From UBA5239 sp040394635 (GTDB taxonomy: Bacteria > Verrucomicrobiota > Lentisphaeria > Victivallales > Victivallaceae), in the NCBI GenBank assembly GCA_040394635.1, contig JBEBRW010000028.1:1-64000 (forward strand): DNA of 64,000 nt. Direction: 5' to 3'. Below, piece by piece: positions 50,556 to 59,692 of this stretch. Made by a program: the position numbers and the translations under genes. Each line of letters starts with the position of its first letter. Positions within the stretch are counted from its first letter, which is position 1. The notes below the pieces were generated by a model, which had not been told where the DNA came from, did no database searches, and saw only the letters and a list, made by a program, of their open reading frames with translations.

Positions 50556-52919
50556 ATGTTTGGAAAATTTATTGTTTATATATTCTGTTTTCTGGCCCTC
50601 GCTCTCTCGGCGGAAAGTATTGTCCTGAAAAATATCATTGTCCAGAGCGATCGATCGGAACAGACCGAGGTGAGAGCCGTCGAGGAACTGCGGTTGTTTC
50701 TGGGCAAGGCCACGGGAACGGAATTTCAGGTCATGAAAGAGTCCGATTGGGATGGAGCCGGGCCGGTCATCGTCTGCGGGCGTACCGCCTATGCCGCCAA
50801 GCACCTGGCAGAGGCAAAAGATCTGGTTGCGGAGGAGTGGCTGCTGGCGGCCACGGCGGACCGGAATCTGATCATTACCGGAGGCGTGCCGCGCGGAACT
50901 TTGTACGGAGCCTATGAATTTCTGGAAAAGTACGCGGGATGCCGTTTCCTGGCGGTGAAGGCGAACTATATTCCGAAGCTCGATTCGATAACGGTACCGG
51001 CGGAGCTCCGGGAGCGTGGCAAGCCGTTTTTCCGCTATCGGCTGATGTCGCTTGGGATTCAGGCCGCCGAGCACGATGAATTCTATGCGCGCAACCGGAT
51101 TCAGGGGCCGCGTCAGGTGCCGGCGGCGTGGGGCGGATGGTACATGTTCGGTTCGCCGAACCGCTGTCACACGTTTGGAATTTATTCGCAGAGTTTTCCG
51201 AAGGACCGGCCGGAGCTTTATTCGCTCAATGCCGCCGGGGCGCGGTTGATTGCCCGGGACGGCATGGGACCGGGGCAGCTTTGCCTCTCCCATCCGGAAG
51301 TGCGAAAACTGATGAAGCAGAAACTTCGCGAATATATCCGGCTGGACCGCGAAAAAGCGGACAAGGAAAATAAGCCGTACCCGGAAATCTACGATATCTC
51401 GCAGAATGATAATTACGATTGCTGTCTGTGTGCCGGATGCAAGGCGCTGGAGAAAAAGTACGGCAATCAAACCGGAGTCCTGCTGGATTTCATCAACGAC
51501 ATTGCCGCCGACATTGGAAAAGATTTTCCGGAAATCAAGATTCAAACCTTTGCTTACATGTATACGGAAGATATTCCGCAGGCCATCGCACCGCGCGAAA
51601 ATGTGTTGATTCAACTGGCGCTGCTGGGAAAAGACTTGCGTCAATACCGGGATACCATGCGCAGCATTCACCACCCGAACAATGCCCGCGCGAAAAAGAC
51701 GTTTACGGATTGGGCCGGGATCTCGCCGCGGCTGGCGACCTGGGACTACGGCAAGATCTGGGAGGAGCGCTTCCCCACTCCTTATACATTTGTCCGGGGA
51801 CAGGAGGAAAATCTGCGCTTTTATGCAGAGAATAAGGTACAGTCCATTTATATGGAAACCGAGCTGTGGGGGCCGGGAATTGGCCCGATCCGTACGGAAA
51901 TTCAAAATTTCTGCGATTTGAAAAACTATCAATTTGCCCGGCTGATGATGGACCCATATGCGGGTTCGGAGGCGATCATCGATGATTTCATGGAGCATTA
52001 TTACGGAGCGGCGGCCGGAACGATGAAAGAGTGGCTGAATTATCTGGAACGGCGGCAGGCGGAAGAGCCGAATTATCTGGGGGGAGATATCATCGCCAGG
52101 CGGCGTTACCTCAACCGCGAGTTCTTTGTGACCACGGAGCAGATGTTGGGCCGGGCGGAGGAACTTGTCGCGAATGAGCCGGAACTGTTGGCCCGGGTCC
52201 GGCAGGAGCGTTTCATGGTGGACTATTGCATGCTGAATTTGTGGGACCAGCTTTTCAAGCAGGAAGCGTTTCCGCTTGAGCGTGAAAAAGTCGTGAGCCG
52301 GCTGGTGAAAAATCAGGATCACATCCGGGCGCGTTATTTCGAGAATCCGGACGGCAGTATGCTGAATCCGTGGTTGGGGAATTTCCGCGAAAACGACGCG
52401 GTTCGGATTGCGGCGTTTTCCTTCCCGGTCGTACCGCTGCCGGAGAAGTTCAGGAATATGAAGATTGCGGCCGACTTCCCATGGACGAAAATGCAGGAGC
52501 GGCGGGTGGAGCGGTTGTGTGATGACCCGGACGCCATGGGCGGCAGAGCCATGCGGATCGCGGAGATACCGGATACCTCGGAAACGCACAGCAAGCCGTT
52601 TGAGATCGGCATTTACGATACGATCGCCAAGAAAATACTGACGCAGAAGATCTATCCGGTCAAGGACCTGCCGAAAGACGAGAAATATCATTGGTATGTG
52701 CTGAATGGCATTACTCTGGCGGCGAAATGCCGGATGTGGTCGCATTGGACCTGGTCGCTGTCGCCGGCGCCGATCGATGATGCATTTTCCATGGCGGCGC
52801 CCTTTAAGAAATATGACATCTATTTTTCGATCAAATTCGAGGGACCGTCGTACGTGCCGGGTTCCGCGAAAAAAGATGCGGTCTGGATGGACCGGGTGGT
52901 CGTCGTGGATTCGCAGTGA
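50556..52919 (+). CDS. secreted DUF4838 glycoside-hydrolase-like protein
   Basis: A 787-residue exported protein. A signal peptide is visible (FGKFIVYIFCFLALALSAES). An alpha-glucuronidase-like N-terminal domain follows (about 20-130; EELRLFLGKATGTEF, ITGGVPRGTLYGAYEFLE), then the DUF4838 TIM-barrel-like domain (about 190-480; DISQNDNYDCCLCAGC, WDYGKIWEERFPTPY). The layout recalls GH20/GH67 enzymes, but activity is not proven. The ATG at 50556 is chosen because AAGGGG is ten bases upstream and the signal peptide then starts at residue 1. Part of the LacI operon. Confidence 0.85.
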   Translation: MFGKFIVYIFCFLALALSAESIVLKNIIVQSDRSEQTEVRAVEELRLFLGKATGTEFQVMKESDWDGAGPVIVCGRTAYAAKHLAEAKDLVAEEWLLAATADRNLIITGGVPRGTLYGAYEFLEKYAGCRFLAVKANYIPKLDSITVPAELRERGKPFFRYRLMSLGIQAAEHDEFYARNRIQGPRQVPAAWGGWYMFGSPNRCHTFGIYSQSFPKDRPELYSLNAAGARLIARDGMGPGQLCLSHPEVRKLMKQKLREYIRLDREKADKENKPYPEIYDISQNDNYDCCLCAGCKALEKKYGNQTGVLLDFINDIAADIGKDFPEIKIQTFAYMYTEDIPQAIAPRENVLIQLALLGKDLRQYRDTMRSIHHPNNARAKKTFTDWAGISPRLATWDYGKIWEERFPTPYTFVRGQEENLRFYAENKVQSIYMETELWGPGIGPIRTEIQNFCDLKNYQFARLMMDPYAGSEAIIDDFMEHYYGAAAGTMKEWLNYLERRQAEEPNYLGGDIIARRRYLNREFFVTTEQMLGRAEELVANEPELLARVRQERFMVDYCMLNLWDQLFKQEAFPLEREKVVSRLVKNQDHIRARYFENPDGSMLNPWLGNFRENDAVRIAAFSFPVVPLPEKFRNMKIAADFPWTKMQERRVERLCDDPDAMGGRAMRIAEIPDTSETHSKPFEIGIYDTIAKKILTQKIYPVKDLPKDEKYHWYVLNGITLAAKCRMWSHWTWSLSPAPIDDAFSMAAPFKKYDIYFSIKFEGPSYVPGSAKKDAVWMDRVVVVDSQ

Positions 52920-52932
52920 CCGGGAGAGCGCT

Positions 52933-53988
52933 ATGTACCAGATTGGAAATTATGCGGGATTTAATGTGTTTGAGCCCTCTTTGGAGGATATTAAGAGGTC
53001 GTCACGGATGGTCGAGGACCACAACCGGAGCAACCGGGAGTATTTGAGCGGACGCGGTGGCTTGTATGAGCTGCCGATGCGGATCACCGGGAGCTTCATC
53101 TGTGCGCATGCGCCGGATTATGTGGGGGTGCCGACATTGGACTGGAGTGAGCGGCAGTGGGGGGAGCTCTTCGGCGGCATGAAGCGGGCGGGAATCGATA
53201 CGGTGGTGTGGCAGGCTTCGTTATGGAACGAATTGAAGGAAGTTTATTACAAATCGGAGTATTTCAGGGATTACCGCCAGTGGCAGGCGGTCGAACCGAT
53301 GCTGGCGGCGGCCCGGACGGTTGGAATGCGGGTGTTTCTGGGCGGTTACGGCTCGGTGGTGGGCTGGTCGCAGGGGCTCGACGAGGAGGCGGTGAACCGG
53401 GAAATTGATTGCCAGCTGGCCTGCATGAAGGAGCTGCTGTGTTACGGAGAACTCTTTGAAGGAATCTATTTTTCGCCGGAGACGGCGTTTCAGGGGCGGC
53501 GCGACCTGGTGCGGGAGCAGAAACTGAACTCTCTGTACCGCAATTATTTCACCGCCCTGAAAGAACTTGCGCCGGAGAAAAAAATCCTGATGTCACCGGC
53601 CAGTAAGTATTACCCGGGAATGGAACAGGATTTTGCCGAATGCTGGCGGAACTTGCTCGACTGCGTGCCGCTGGATATTTTGTCGCCGCAGGACTCGGTG
53701 GGGTGTGCGGGGTGTTCGCTGCAGAATCAGCGGGAGATGTGGCAGGCGTGGCATCGCGTGACGGAGTCGCAGGGGATCGAATTGTGGGCCAATATCGAGC
53801 TTTTCGAGCGGCGGGAATTCGGCGGAGCGTCGCCGTTCGACGCCGCCGCGCCCGAGCGGGTGGCCGCCCAAATCCGCAACGTGGCGCCGTTTGTCAAAAA
53901 GTGCATCTGCTGGGAATACCCATATTTTGCCGGCAAGGCCCGCGGTGGGTATCAGCTGCGGCAAAAGGTTTTTTCCGGGGAAAATTAA
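52933..53988 (+). CDS. DUF4434-like TIM-barrel glycosidase-type protein
   Basis: A 351-residue protein. TLDWSERQWGELFGGMKRAGIDTVVWQAS is typical of DUF4434 barrels, related to glycoside hydrolases, and later segments (FEGIYFSPETAF, DILSPQDSVGC, GIELWANIELFE) place acidic residues at strand ends as in catalytic sites. No signal peptide, so it seems cytoplasmic, unlike its DUF4838 neighbour. The start at 52933 has GGGAGA upstream; 13 bases separate it from the DUF4838 stop. Last gene of the LacI operon. Confidence 0.8.
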   Translation: MYQIGNYAGFNVFEPSLEDIKRSSRMVEDHNRSNREYLSGRGGLYELPMRITGSFICAHAPDYVGVPTLDWSERQWGELFGGMKRAGIDTVVWQASLWNELKEVYYKSEYFRDYRQWQAVEPMLAAARTVGMRVFLGGYGSVVGWSQGLDEEAVNREIDCQLACMKELLCYGELFEGIYFSPETAFQGRRDLVREQKLNSLYRNYFTALKELAPEKKILMSPASKYYPGMEQDFAECWRNLLDCVPLDILSPQDSVGCAGCSLQNQREMWQAWHRVTESQGIELWANIELFERREFGGASPFDAAAPERVAAQIRNVAPFVKKCICWEYPYFAGKARGGYQLRQKVFSGEN

Positions 53989-53989
53989 C

Positions 53990-54017
53990 CACGAAATTCA
54001 CGAAAAGACACGAAAAA
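53990..54017 (+). repeat. CACGAA-type short repeat
   Basis: CACGAAATT, CACGAAAAGA, CACGAAAAA in succession directly after the DUF4434 stop codon (period 9-10 bp). Confidence 0.75.
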
Positions 54018-54077
54018 TGAACGCCCGTGCCCGGGCTCTCATGGGAATTTTTTGTCCACAAAAATGTTTCCCGGATA

Positions 54078-54106
54078 TTGCATTTCTGATCGTGATACAT
54101 TATAAT
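54078..54106 (+). promoter_or_regulatory. sigma-70 promoter of the six-helix membrane protein
   Basis: TTGCAT (54078-54083), 17-base spacer, TATAAT (54101-54106). Confidence 0.65.
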
Positions 54107-54111
54107 GTATC
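54094..54111. promoter_or_regulatory. 18-bp perfect palindrome over the -10 element
   Basis: GATACATTATAATGTATC reads the same on both strands and is centred on the TATAAT box; a dimeric repressor bound here would exclude RNA polymerase. Confidence 0.6.
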
Positions 54112-54149
54112 CGGTCGAATTGAAATGTAACAATGGACGGGGGATTGCC

Positions 54150-55886
54150 ATGATTTTCTGCTATATTTTCCTGGGGTTGATGATGGTGGGGGCGATTGCG
54201 GCCGGTCTGGTGGCCGGGCAGGGGAAATCGCTCCGGCGTTTTGGGATTGGCCTGGGTGTGGCTGAGCTTTGTTGTTTGCCATTGGTGATTCAGGTTGTGG
54301 TCAGTCCGAAATTGGGCAAAACGTTGCTGTGGCAGTTTGCGAGAATACCGGAGCGTTTTGCGTACCAGTCGGATTTCCTTCCTGTGCGGGGGCCGGATAT
54401 GATTCAGAGCGTGGTTCTCTGGGGAGCACTGGTGTTCGCAATTCTGTTGGTATTTTTTCTTTATGTAATTGCGTTCAACTGCCGGAAAACGGCGGAGAAT
54501 ATTTATATTGCCGCGGGCGGGGTGCTGCTCTTCGGCGTGATTTTTTATTTCTGCTCGATTTGGGGATTTTACGGGTTAGGTTCATTTATTGAATTATTCC
54601 GGGGAGAACGGGTGTATTCAGCGCCCGGTCTGGAGAGATCGTTTTTTCTGACCGTGCTGGTATTGACCGGGGTGATCCTGGCGCTGTGGACGGTTTATTC
54701 GTTCAGGACGAAGCGGAACGGTTGGAAGGTTCTGCTGGTTCAGGCCGGGATTGTGGTCGGGATTTATGCCGTGTGCTGGCTGTTGGCACTGGCGGCGGCG
54801 TTTCCGTACGGATATCACATGCAGGGCAAGGCGGAGGGGCGGAAGGTCACTTCGTGGCGCGTCGTAGTGGAGGTCCCGCCCGCGGTCAAACTGCAGAATG
54901 ACAAAATCCAGGAATTCCAGGATAAATATAAAAATCTGGAATTGCCGTATGAGAGCATTTACCACTGGAGGAATGAGGAACATAAGAATCTGGTACCGGC
55001 GGAGAAGCGCGAATATACGTTGAAGAATTTCGACACACCGGAGAGCGAGGAGCTGTGCCGCGTTTATGAGGCGGCCATAAAGGGATATGACTGGCATGGT
55101 GAGGTCAATCTGGCCGGACTGAATCAGATCCGGGCTTATGCGCGCTTCCGGGCGGGCCGGGCGGCTCTTTTCAGCGAGACGAACCAGCCGGAGAAGGTTC
55201 TGCCGGAGTTGATGAAAATAACCGCCGTCGATACGGAAATCCTGAATGATACCCCCTTCCTGATCGGCGAACTGGTCCGGATCGCGGCTCGCAGCATATG
55301 GTGCAATGCTCTGGTAAAGTTCGGTCCGGATGGCCCGGAGTACGCCCCGGTTTACCGTGAGGCGCTGGCGCTGATGAAGTCGCGCCGGGTTCACCTGGCG
55401 CCCGAGTACGGATATTTCCTGAATTCGCTCGAGAAGGGGCTCCATTTCAGGACGAACCGGACGGAACCGGTGGGGCGTTACGTGGAAGTTTTGTCCGCAC
55501 CATTGCAGGTGGCATATTCCGCCAAAACGCTTTCCATCTTATTCGGTATGGATGAGGCGATTGCCGGGCTCGAAAGTCAGGAAGTTTTCGAAGAACGGAA
55601 GAGTAGCGCCGATGTGCTCGGCACCCTTCGCAATGTCGCGATAAAGTCGCGGGTTTCGCTGGTCATGGGAACTACCGCCACCGCCTTGAAATGCTACCGC
55701 TCGGAAAAAGGCGTTTACCCGGACGCGCTGGAGAAACTCGTGCCGGAGTATCTGGAGAAACTCCCGGTTTGCCCGTACACCGGCAAGCCGCTGATTTACG
55801 AATCCGACGGTGCGACCTTCAAATTTTCCCTGCCCGACGAAAAGTGGGGGAAATATCACAAGCTCGACAACCTCAAAAATTATTGA
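54150..55886 (+). CDS. multi-helix membrane protein with a pseudopilin-like C-terminal lobe
   Basis: A 578-residue protein with about six membrane helices in the first 230 residues, then a large soluble helical region (about 240-510). The C-terminus, TATALKCYRSEKGVYPDALEKL and EYLEKLPVCPYTGKPLIY, resembles the end of GspG-like major pseudopilins, though no prepilin signal is present. I do not recognise the whole protein. The ATG at 54150 has GGACGGGGG upstream. Its promoter carries an 18-bp palindrome over the -10 box. Confidence 0.7.
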   Translation: MIFCYIFLGLMMVGAIAAGLVAGQGKSLRRFGIGLGVAELCCLPLVIQVVVSPKLGKTLLWQFARIPERFAYQSDFLPVRGPDMIQSVVLWGALVFAILLVFFLYVIAFNCRKTAENIYIAAGGVLLFGVIFYFCSIWGFYGLGSFIELFRGERVYSAPGLERSFFLTVLVLTGVILALWTVYSFRTKRNGWKVLLVQAGIVVGIYAVCWLLALAAAFPYGYHMQGKAEGRKVTSWRVVVEVPPAVKLQNDKIQEFQDKYKNLELPYESIYHWRNEEHKNLVPAEKREYTLKNFDTPESEELCRVYEAAIKGYDWHGEVNLAGLNQIRAYARFRAGRAALFSETNQPEKVLPELMKITAVDTEILNDTPFLIGELVRIAARSIWCNALVKFGPDGPEYAPVYREALALMKSRRVHLAPEYGYFLNSLEKGLHFRTNRTEPVGRYVEVLSAPLQVAYSAKTLSILFGMDEAIAGLESQEVFEERKSSADVLGTLRNVAIKSRVSLVMGTTATALKCYRSEKGVYPDALEKLVPEYLEKLPVCPYTGKPLIYESDGATFKFSLPDEKWGKYHKLDNLKNY

Positions 55887-55913
55887 CGGAAGCGGTATTC
55901 CCCGAGTGGATTA

Positions 55914-55942
55914 TTGTAATGCGGGCCATGCGGATGTATATT
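55914..55942 (+). promoter_or_regulatory. promoter of the PTS IIA / antiporter / rlmI genes
   Basis: TTGTAA (55914-55919), 17-base spacer, TATATT (55937-55942); the ATG follows 30 bases later with AGAGGA upstream. Confidence 0.6.
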
Positions 55943-55972
55943 ATGCTATGAACAAATTGCGCAGAGGAAATT

Positions 55973-56434
55973 ATGTTTGGCATTGATTTATCCGGTATAT
56001 TGCCGCGTGAGCGGGTGGTGATGGCCGAAAAACTGACGAAGAACGAAGCGCTGGATATCCTGATCGACCTGCTGGCGGTTTCGCCGGTGGTGACTTCTCC
56101 GCAGGAGTTGGAGGAGGGAATCCGGCACCGCGAGAAATTGATGAGTACCGGGATCGGGTTCGGGCTGGCGATACCGCACGTGCGGATGCGTTCGATTCGC
56201 GATCTGGCGGTGGCGGCGATGGTGGTCCGGGAGGGGATCGCCGACTACGAGAGCATGGATGCGGAGCCGGTCAGGATTGTGTTTATGATCGTGGCGCGCG
56301 AGGATCAGCATGCGCAGCACTTGAAGCTGCTCTCCGCCCTGACCGGCGCGCTGAAGCATAGCGAAAACCGCGACAAACTTCTGAGCTGCAAAGATGCGGA
56401 TGAACTTTACCGGGTATTGGCCGGCGAAGGTTGA
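55973..56434 (+). CDS. PTS IIA domain protein (PtsN/fructose type)
   Basis: A 153-residue EIIA-type protein with the phospho-acceptor His69 in GIGFGLAIPHVR and the fold-typical VFMIVAREDQHAQHLKLLSAL. Such stand-alone IIA proteins usually regulate rather than transport sugar; PtsN is known to control potassium handling in proteobacteria. No other PTS gene is in the window. The next gene, a cation/proton antiporter, starts two bases after its stop, so regulation of that antiporter by phosphorylation state is a natural hypothesis. Confidence 0.85.
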   Translation: MFGIDLSGILPRERVVMAEKLTKNEALDILIDLLAVSPVVTSPQELEEGIRHREKLMSTGIGFGLAIPHVRMRSIRDLAVAAMVVREGIADYESMDAEPVRIVFMIVAREDQHAQHLKLLSALTGALKHSENRDKLLSCKDADELYRVLAGEG

Positions 56435-56436
56435 TT

Positions 56437-58086
56437 ATGTTTTATTATAACAAAATTCTGTTGTTTCTCGGATTGGCGTTGGCGATCGGATTGATCGGCG
56501 GTTATGTTTTCAAGAAAATCAAACTGTCGGCCACCACCGGTTATTTATGTGCCGGGCTGCTGCTGGGAATGACCGGATTTCAGATGATCGACAAAGACAT
56601 CATCTCGCACATCGGCGGATTCATCACCGTGATCGTGGGGCTGCTGGGGTTCATGGCGGGGACTACCCTCCGCTATAACGTGATGCGCCGCCACGGCCGC
56701 GGGCTGCCGCTGATGATGATCTGCGGCGGACTGATCTCATTTCTGTTGACGGGGTCCGTCATGTACTGGCTGCTGAGCAAAATTGTGGCACACAGTGAGG
56801 CGGTGTCGATGGCGTGTGTGTTCGGGGCGCTGTCGTCCAGCATCGGGCCGTGGACGACGCGCGACTCGGTGATCAGTTCCAAGGCACGCGGTACGGTTTC
56901 CACGGCGCTAGGGTCGATTGCGGAGCTCGGTTTTCTGCCGCTGATGGCGATGTATTGCCTGGCGGTGGCGATTGTGTTGTTTTTCGATTACGGACTGACG
57001 ATGAAGTTTGCGGGACAGGTGCTGCTGAAATTGGGCGGCGCGGGACTGCTGGGGGTATTTTTCGCGGTGATTTTCCTGCCGACCCTGCGGTTTATCCGGA
57101 GCTCGGTCAAGGCGGCGGCCATGATGCTGGCATTTGTCATGATCACGGCGGCGTTCACGGCCTGTGCCGAGATGGACGTGGTGGTGGCGACGTTTGTGCT
57201 GGGGATGATCGTGGCGAATTTCAGCCCGCGCTCGGTCGACCCGCAGGCGATCAAGCTGATAGGCGACTGGCATTTGCCGTTTTACGTCATCTTCCTGGTC
57301 ATTATCATGGGGTGGATCAATGTTTTTGCGCTGGAAGCGTTTGACTGGCTGTTGATTCTGGCCTATATTCTGGTAGCCTGCGCGGCCAAGGCGGCGGGGG
57401 TTTGGCTGGGCGGAATATTTTTCGAAAAATCCAGGCGGATTCGCAAATACCTGAGTTTCGGATTTTTCAGCCAGAGCGCGTTTGCGATCGTCCTGGCGCT
57501 GTCGATGCTGCTGTACTGCGGATTGGAGCTCAAGGAAAAAGTGGTTCACCTGATGGTGCTGACCACGTTCATCCTCCAGATTATCGGGCCCCTCTGTACC
57601 AGGCTGGCCCTGAAGCTGGCGGGGGAAAGCGGGCGGAACCTCAGCGACGAGGACCTGATGGCGGAAATGACCGTGAAGGATGTCGTCAACCACCGCTGCG
57701 AGGTGATCGATGAAAAAGAGCCGGTGAAACGGATTCTGGAGCGCTTTGCCGGTGACGAAAACCAACTTTATCCGGTGGTGGCGCAGAACAACGAGTTAGT
57801 CGGGGTGTTGAATTTCGATTCGCTGCGCGGAATCCTGACCGACCACGATTCATGGCAATGGCTGGTGGCCGCGGATTTGGTGACCCCCGCCTCCGCGCGG
57901 GTGACGGTCAACGATTCGCTGCTCGAGGCGTACCATAAACTGCAGCAGCTGAAAATACAGCAGGTGCCGGTCATGGACGACGAAAATAATTTTAAACTGG
58001 TCGGAATGCTCGACTTGAATACGATCCGTATGAAAGTGCGTTCCGAATTACTGCTCCGCAACCATCATAAGAGAGTAACGACATGA
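56437..58086 (+). CDS. CPA2-type cation:proton antiporter with C-terminal CBS pair
   Basis: A 549-residue protein. The first 400 residues form about 12 membrane helices of the Na+/H+ exchanger (KefB/CPA2) family, with a polar TM segment ACAEMDVVVATFVLGMIVANF. Two CBS domains follow (about 415-545; VKDVVNHRCEVIDEKEPVK, QVPVMDDENNFKLVGMLDL), which often bind adenine nucleotides. The ATG at 56437 is chosen over TTG 56431 because GAAGG is six bases upstream. It follows the PTS IIA gene by two bases and overlaps rlmI by four. Confidence 0.85.
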   Translation: MFYYNKILLFLGLALAIGLIGGYVFKKIKLSATTGYLCAGLLLGMTGFQMIDKDIISHIGGFITVIVGLLGFMAGTTLRYNVMRRHGRGLPLMMICGGLISFLLTGSVMYWLLSKIVAHSEAVSMACVFGALSSSIGPWTTRDSVISSKARGTVSTALGSIAELGFLPLMAMYCLAVAIVLFFDYGLTMKFAGQVLLKLGGAGLLGVFFAVIFLPTLRFIRSSVKAAAMMLAFVMITAAFTACAEMDVVVATFVLGMIVANFSPRSVDPQAIKLIGDWHLPFYVIFLVIIMGWINVFALEAFDWLLILAYILVACAAKAAGVWLGGIFFEKSRRIRKYLSFGFFSQSAFAIVLALSMLLYCGLELKEKVVHLMVLTTFILQIIGPLCTRLALKLAGESGRNLSDEDLMAEMTVKDVVNHRCEVIDEKEPVKRILERFAGDENQLYPVVAQNNELVGVLNFDSLRGILTDHDSWQWLVAADLVTPASARVTVNDSLLEAYHKLQQLKIQQVPVMDDENNFKLVGMLDLNTIRMKVRSELLLRNHHKRVTT

Positions 58087-59273
58087 ACAGAATCACTTTG
58101 AAGCCCGGACGCGAGAAATCATTATTGCGCCGTCATCCGTGGATTTTTTCGGGAGCCCTGGGCCGGAAGACCGGCGAGCCGCAATTTGGCGAAACGGTGG
58201 AGATTTATTCGTCCGACGGTAATTTCCTGGCGCTGGCGGCCTGGTCGCCGCGTTCGCAGATTTCGGCCCGGGTGTGGTCGTTTGGCGAGCGTGCAATCAA
58301 CCGGGCGTTTTTCCTGGAAAAGGTGCAGCAGGCGGTGACCGCCCGCGAACTGCTTTTCAATGAATGCCCCATGCAGCTCCGGTCCTGCCGTCTGATCGCC
58401 GCCGAGGGCGACGGTCTGCCGGGGGTGATTGTGGACCGTTACGAAGATTTTCTGGTCTGCCAGTTCCTCAGCGCCGGGGCCGAGGCGCAGCGGATGGTGA
58501 TCGTGGATTGCCTGAACGAAGTATGCCGGCCGAAAGGGATTTACGAGCGCTCCGATGCCTCGGTGCGGCAAAAGGAAGGGCTGGAGGCGCGTACCGGACT
58601 GCTCAGCGGCGAGGAACCGCCGGAGATTCTGGTGATTCACGAGGGCGGCGTTCAGTACGAAGTGAATGTCCGCAGCGGCCACAAGACCGGGTTCTACCTG
58701 GACCAGCGCGACAACCGCGAAGCGGTGGCCATGCACGCGGCCGGGCGCAAAGTCCTGAACTGTTTTTCGTACACCGGTGGATTCGGGACCGCGGCGGCGG
58801 TGATGGGCGCGGAGTTCGTGACCAACCTGGACAGCTCGGCGGCGGCACTGGCGCTTTCCGATGACAATATGCATCTGAATAACATTGACCCGTCGCGTTA
58901 TGAAAACATCGAAGGCGATGCCTTCAAGGAACTGCGGCGTTTCCGCGACGAAGGCCGGAAATTCGACCTGATCATCCTCGATCCGCCCAAATTCATCGAA
59001 TCCCAGCAGCAGCTCAAACGCGGCTGCCGTGGCTACAAAGATATCAACCTGCTCGGTTTCCAACTGTTGAACCCCGGCGGCATGCTTTATACCTTTTCCT
59101 GTTCCGGTCTGATGGAGTCAATGCTCTTCCAGAAGATTGTGTCCGACGCCGCGCTCGACGCCGGTCGCGAAGCCATGATCGTCAAATGGTTGACCCAGGC
59201 CCCGGATCACGCCGTGTCGCTGAATTTCCCGGAAGCCTTCTACCTGAAAGGCCTGCAGTTGCAAGTGCTTTAA
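58083..59273 (+). CDS. rlmI: 23S rRNA (cytosine) methyltransferase RlmI-like
   Basis: A 396-residue SAM-dependent rRNA methyltransferase. It has an N-terminal PUA domain (about 1-75; RRHPWIFSGAL) and a Rossmann methyltransferase domain with NCFSYTGGFG (SAM site), the acidic NLDSSA, and ILDPPKF. RlmI methylates C1962 of 23S rRNA; orthology is likely but the exact site is assumed. ATGA overlap with the antiporter gene. It is convergent with yjbQ two bases away. Confidence 0.88.
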   Translation: MNRITLKPGREKSLLRRHPWIFSGALGRKTGEPQFGETVEIYSSDGNFLALAAWSPRSQISARVWSFGERAINRAFFLEKVQQAVTARELLFNECPMQLRSCRLIAAEGDGLPGVIVDRYEDFLVCQFLSAGAEAQRMVIVDCLNEVCRPKGIYERSDASVRQKEGLEARTGLLSGEEPPEILVIHEGGVQYEVNVRSGHKTGFYLDQRDNREAVAMHAAGRKVLNCFSYTGGFGTAAAVMGAEFVTNLDSSAAALALSDDNMHLNNIDPSRYENIEGDAFKELRRFRDEGRKFDLIILDPPKFIESQQQLKRGCRGYKDINLLGFQLLNPGGMLYTFSCSGLMESMLFQKIVSDAALDAGREAMIVKWLTQAPDHAVSLNFPEAFYLKGLQLQVL

Positions 59274-59275
59274 GC

Positions 59276-59692
59276 TTATTCGCCGATGATTTTGACCAGG
59301 ACGCGTTTGTTGCGGAGGCCGTCGAATTCGCCGTAGAAGATTTGCTCCCAGGGGCCGAAATCGAGCTTGCCGTTGGTGATGGCTACGACGACTTCGCGGC
59401 CCATGACCTGACGCTTCAGGTGGGCGTCGGCATTGTCTTCGGCGCCGTTGTGGTCGTATTGACTGTGGGGTTTTTCGGGGGCGAGTTTTTCCAGCCAGAC
59501 TTCAAAGTCGCGGTGCAGTCCGCCTTCGTCATCGTTGATGAATACGGAGGCGGTGATGTGCATGGCGTTGCAGAGCAGCAAGCCCTCTTTGATGCCGGAT
59601 TCGCGGAGGCACTCCTCCACCTGCGGCGTAATATTGATGAACTGACGGCGGCGCGCGGCCTTGAACCATAATTCCTTGCGGTAACTTTTCAT
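59276..59692 (-). CDS. yjbQ: YjbQ/UPF0047 family protein
   Basis: A 138-residue member of UPF0047, some of which show weak thiamine-phosphate synthase activity in vitro; the true role is open. Conserved segments are NAMHITASVFINDDEGGLHRDF and the stretch HLKRQVMGREVVVAITNGKLDFGP, then WEQIFYGEFDG. It overlaps the upstream lipoprotein gene by four bases and is the last gene of a minus-strand operon with five envelope genes, an unusual setting for this family. Confidence 0.9.
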   Translation of the reverse strand: MKSYRKELWFKAARRRQFINITPQVEECLRESGIKEGLLLCNAMHITASVFINDDEGGLHRDFEVWLEKLAPEKPHSQYDHNGAEDNADAHLKRQVMGREVVVAITNGKLDFGPWEQIFYGEFDGLRNKRVLVKIIGE

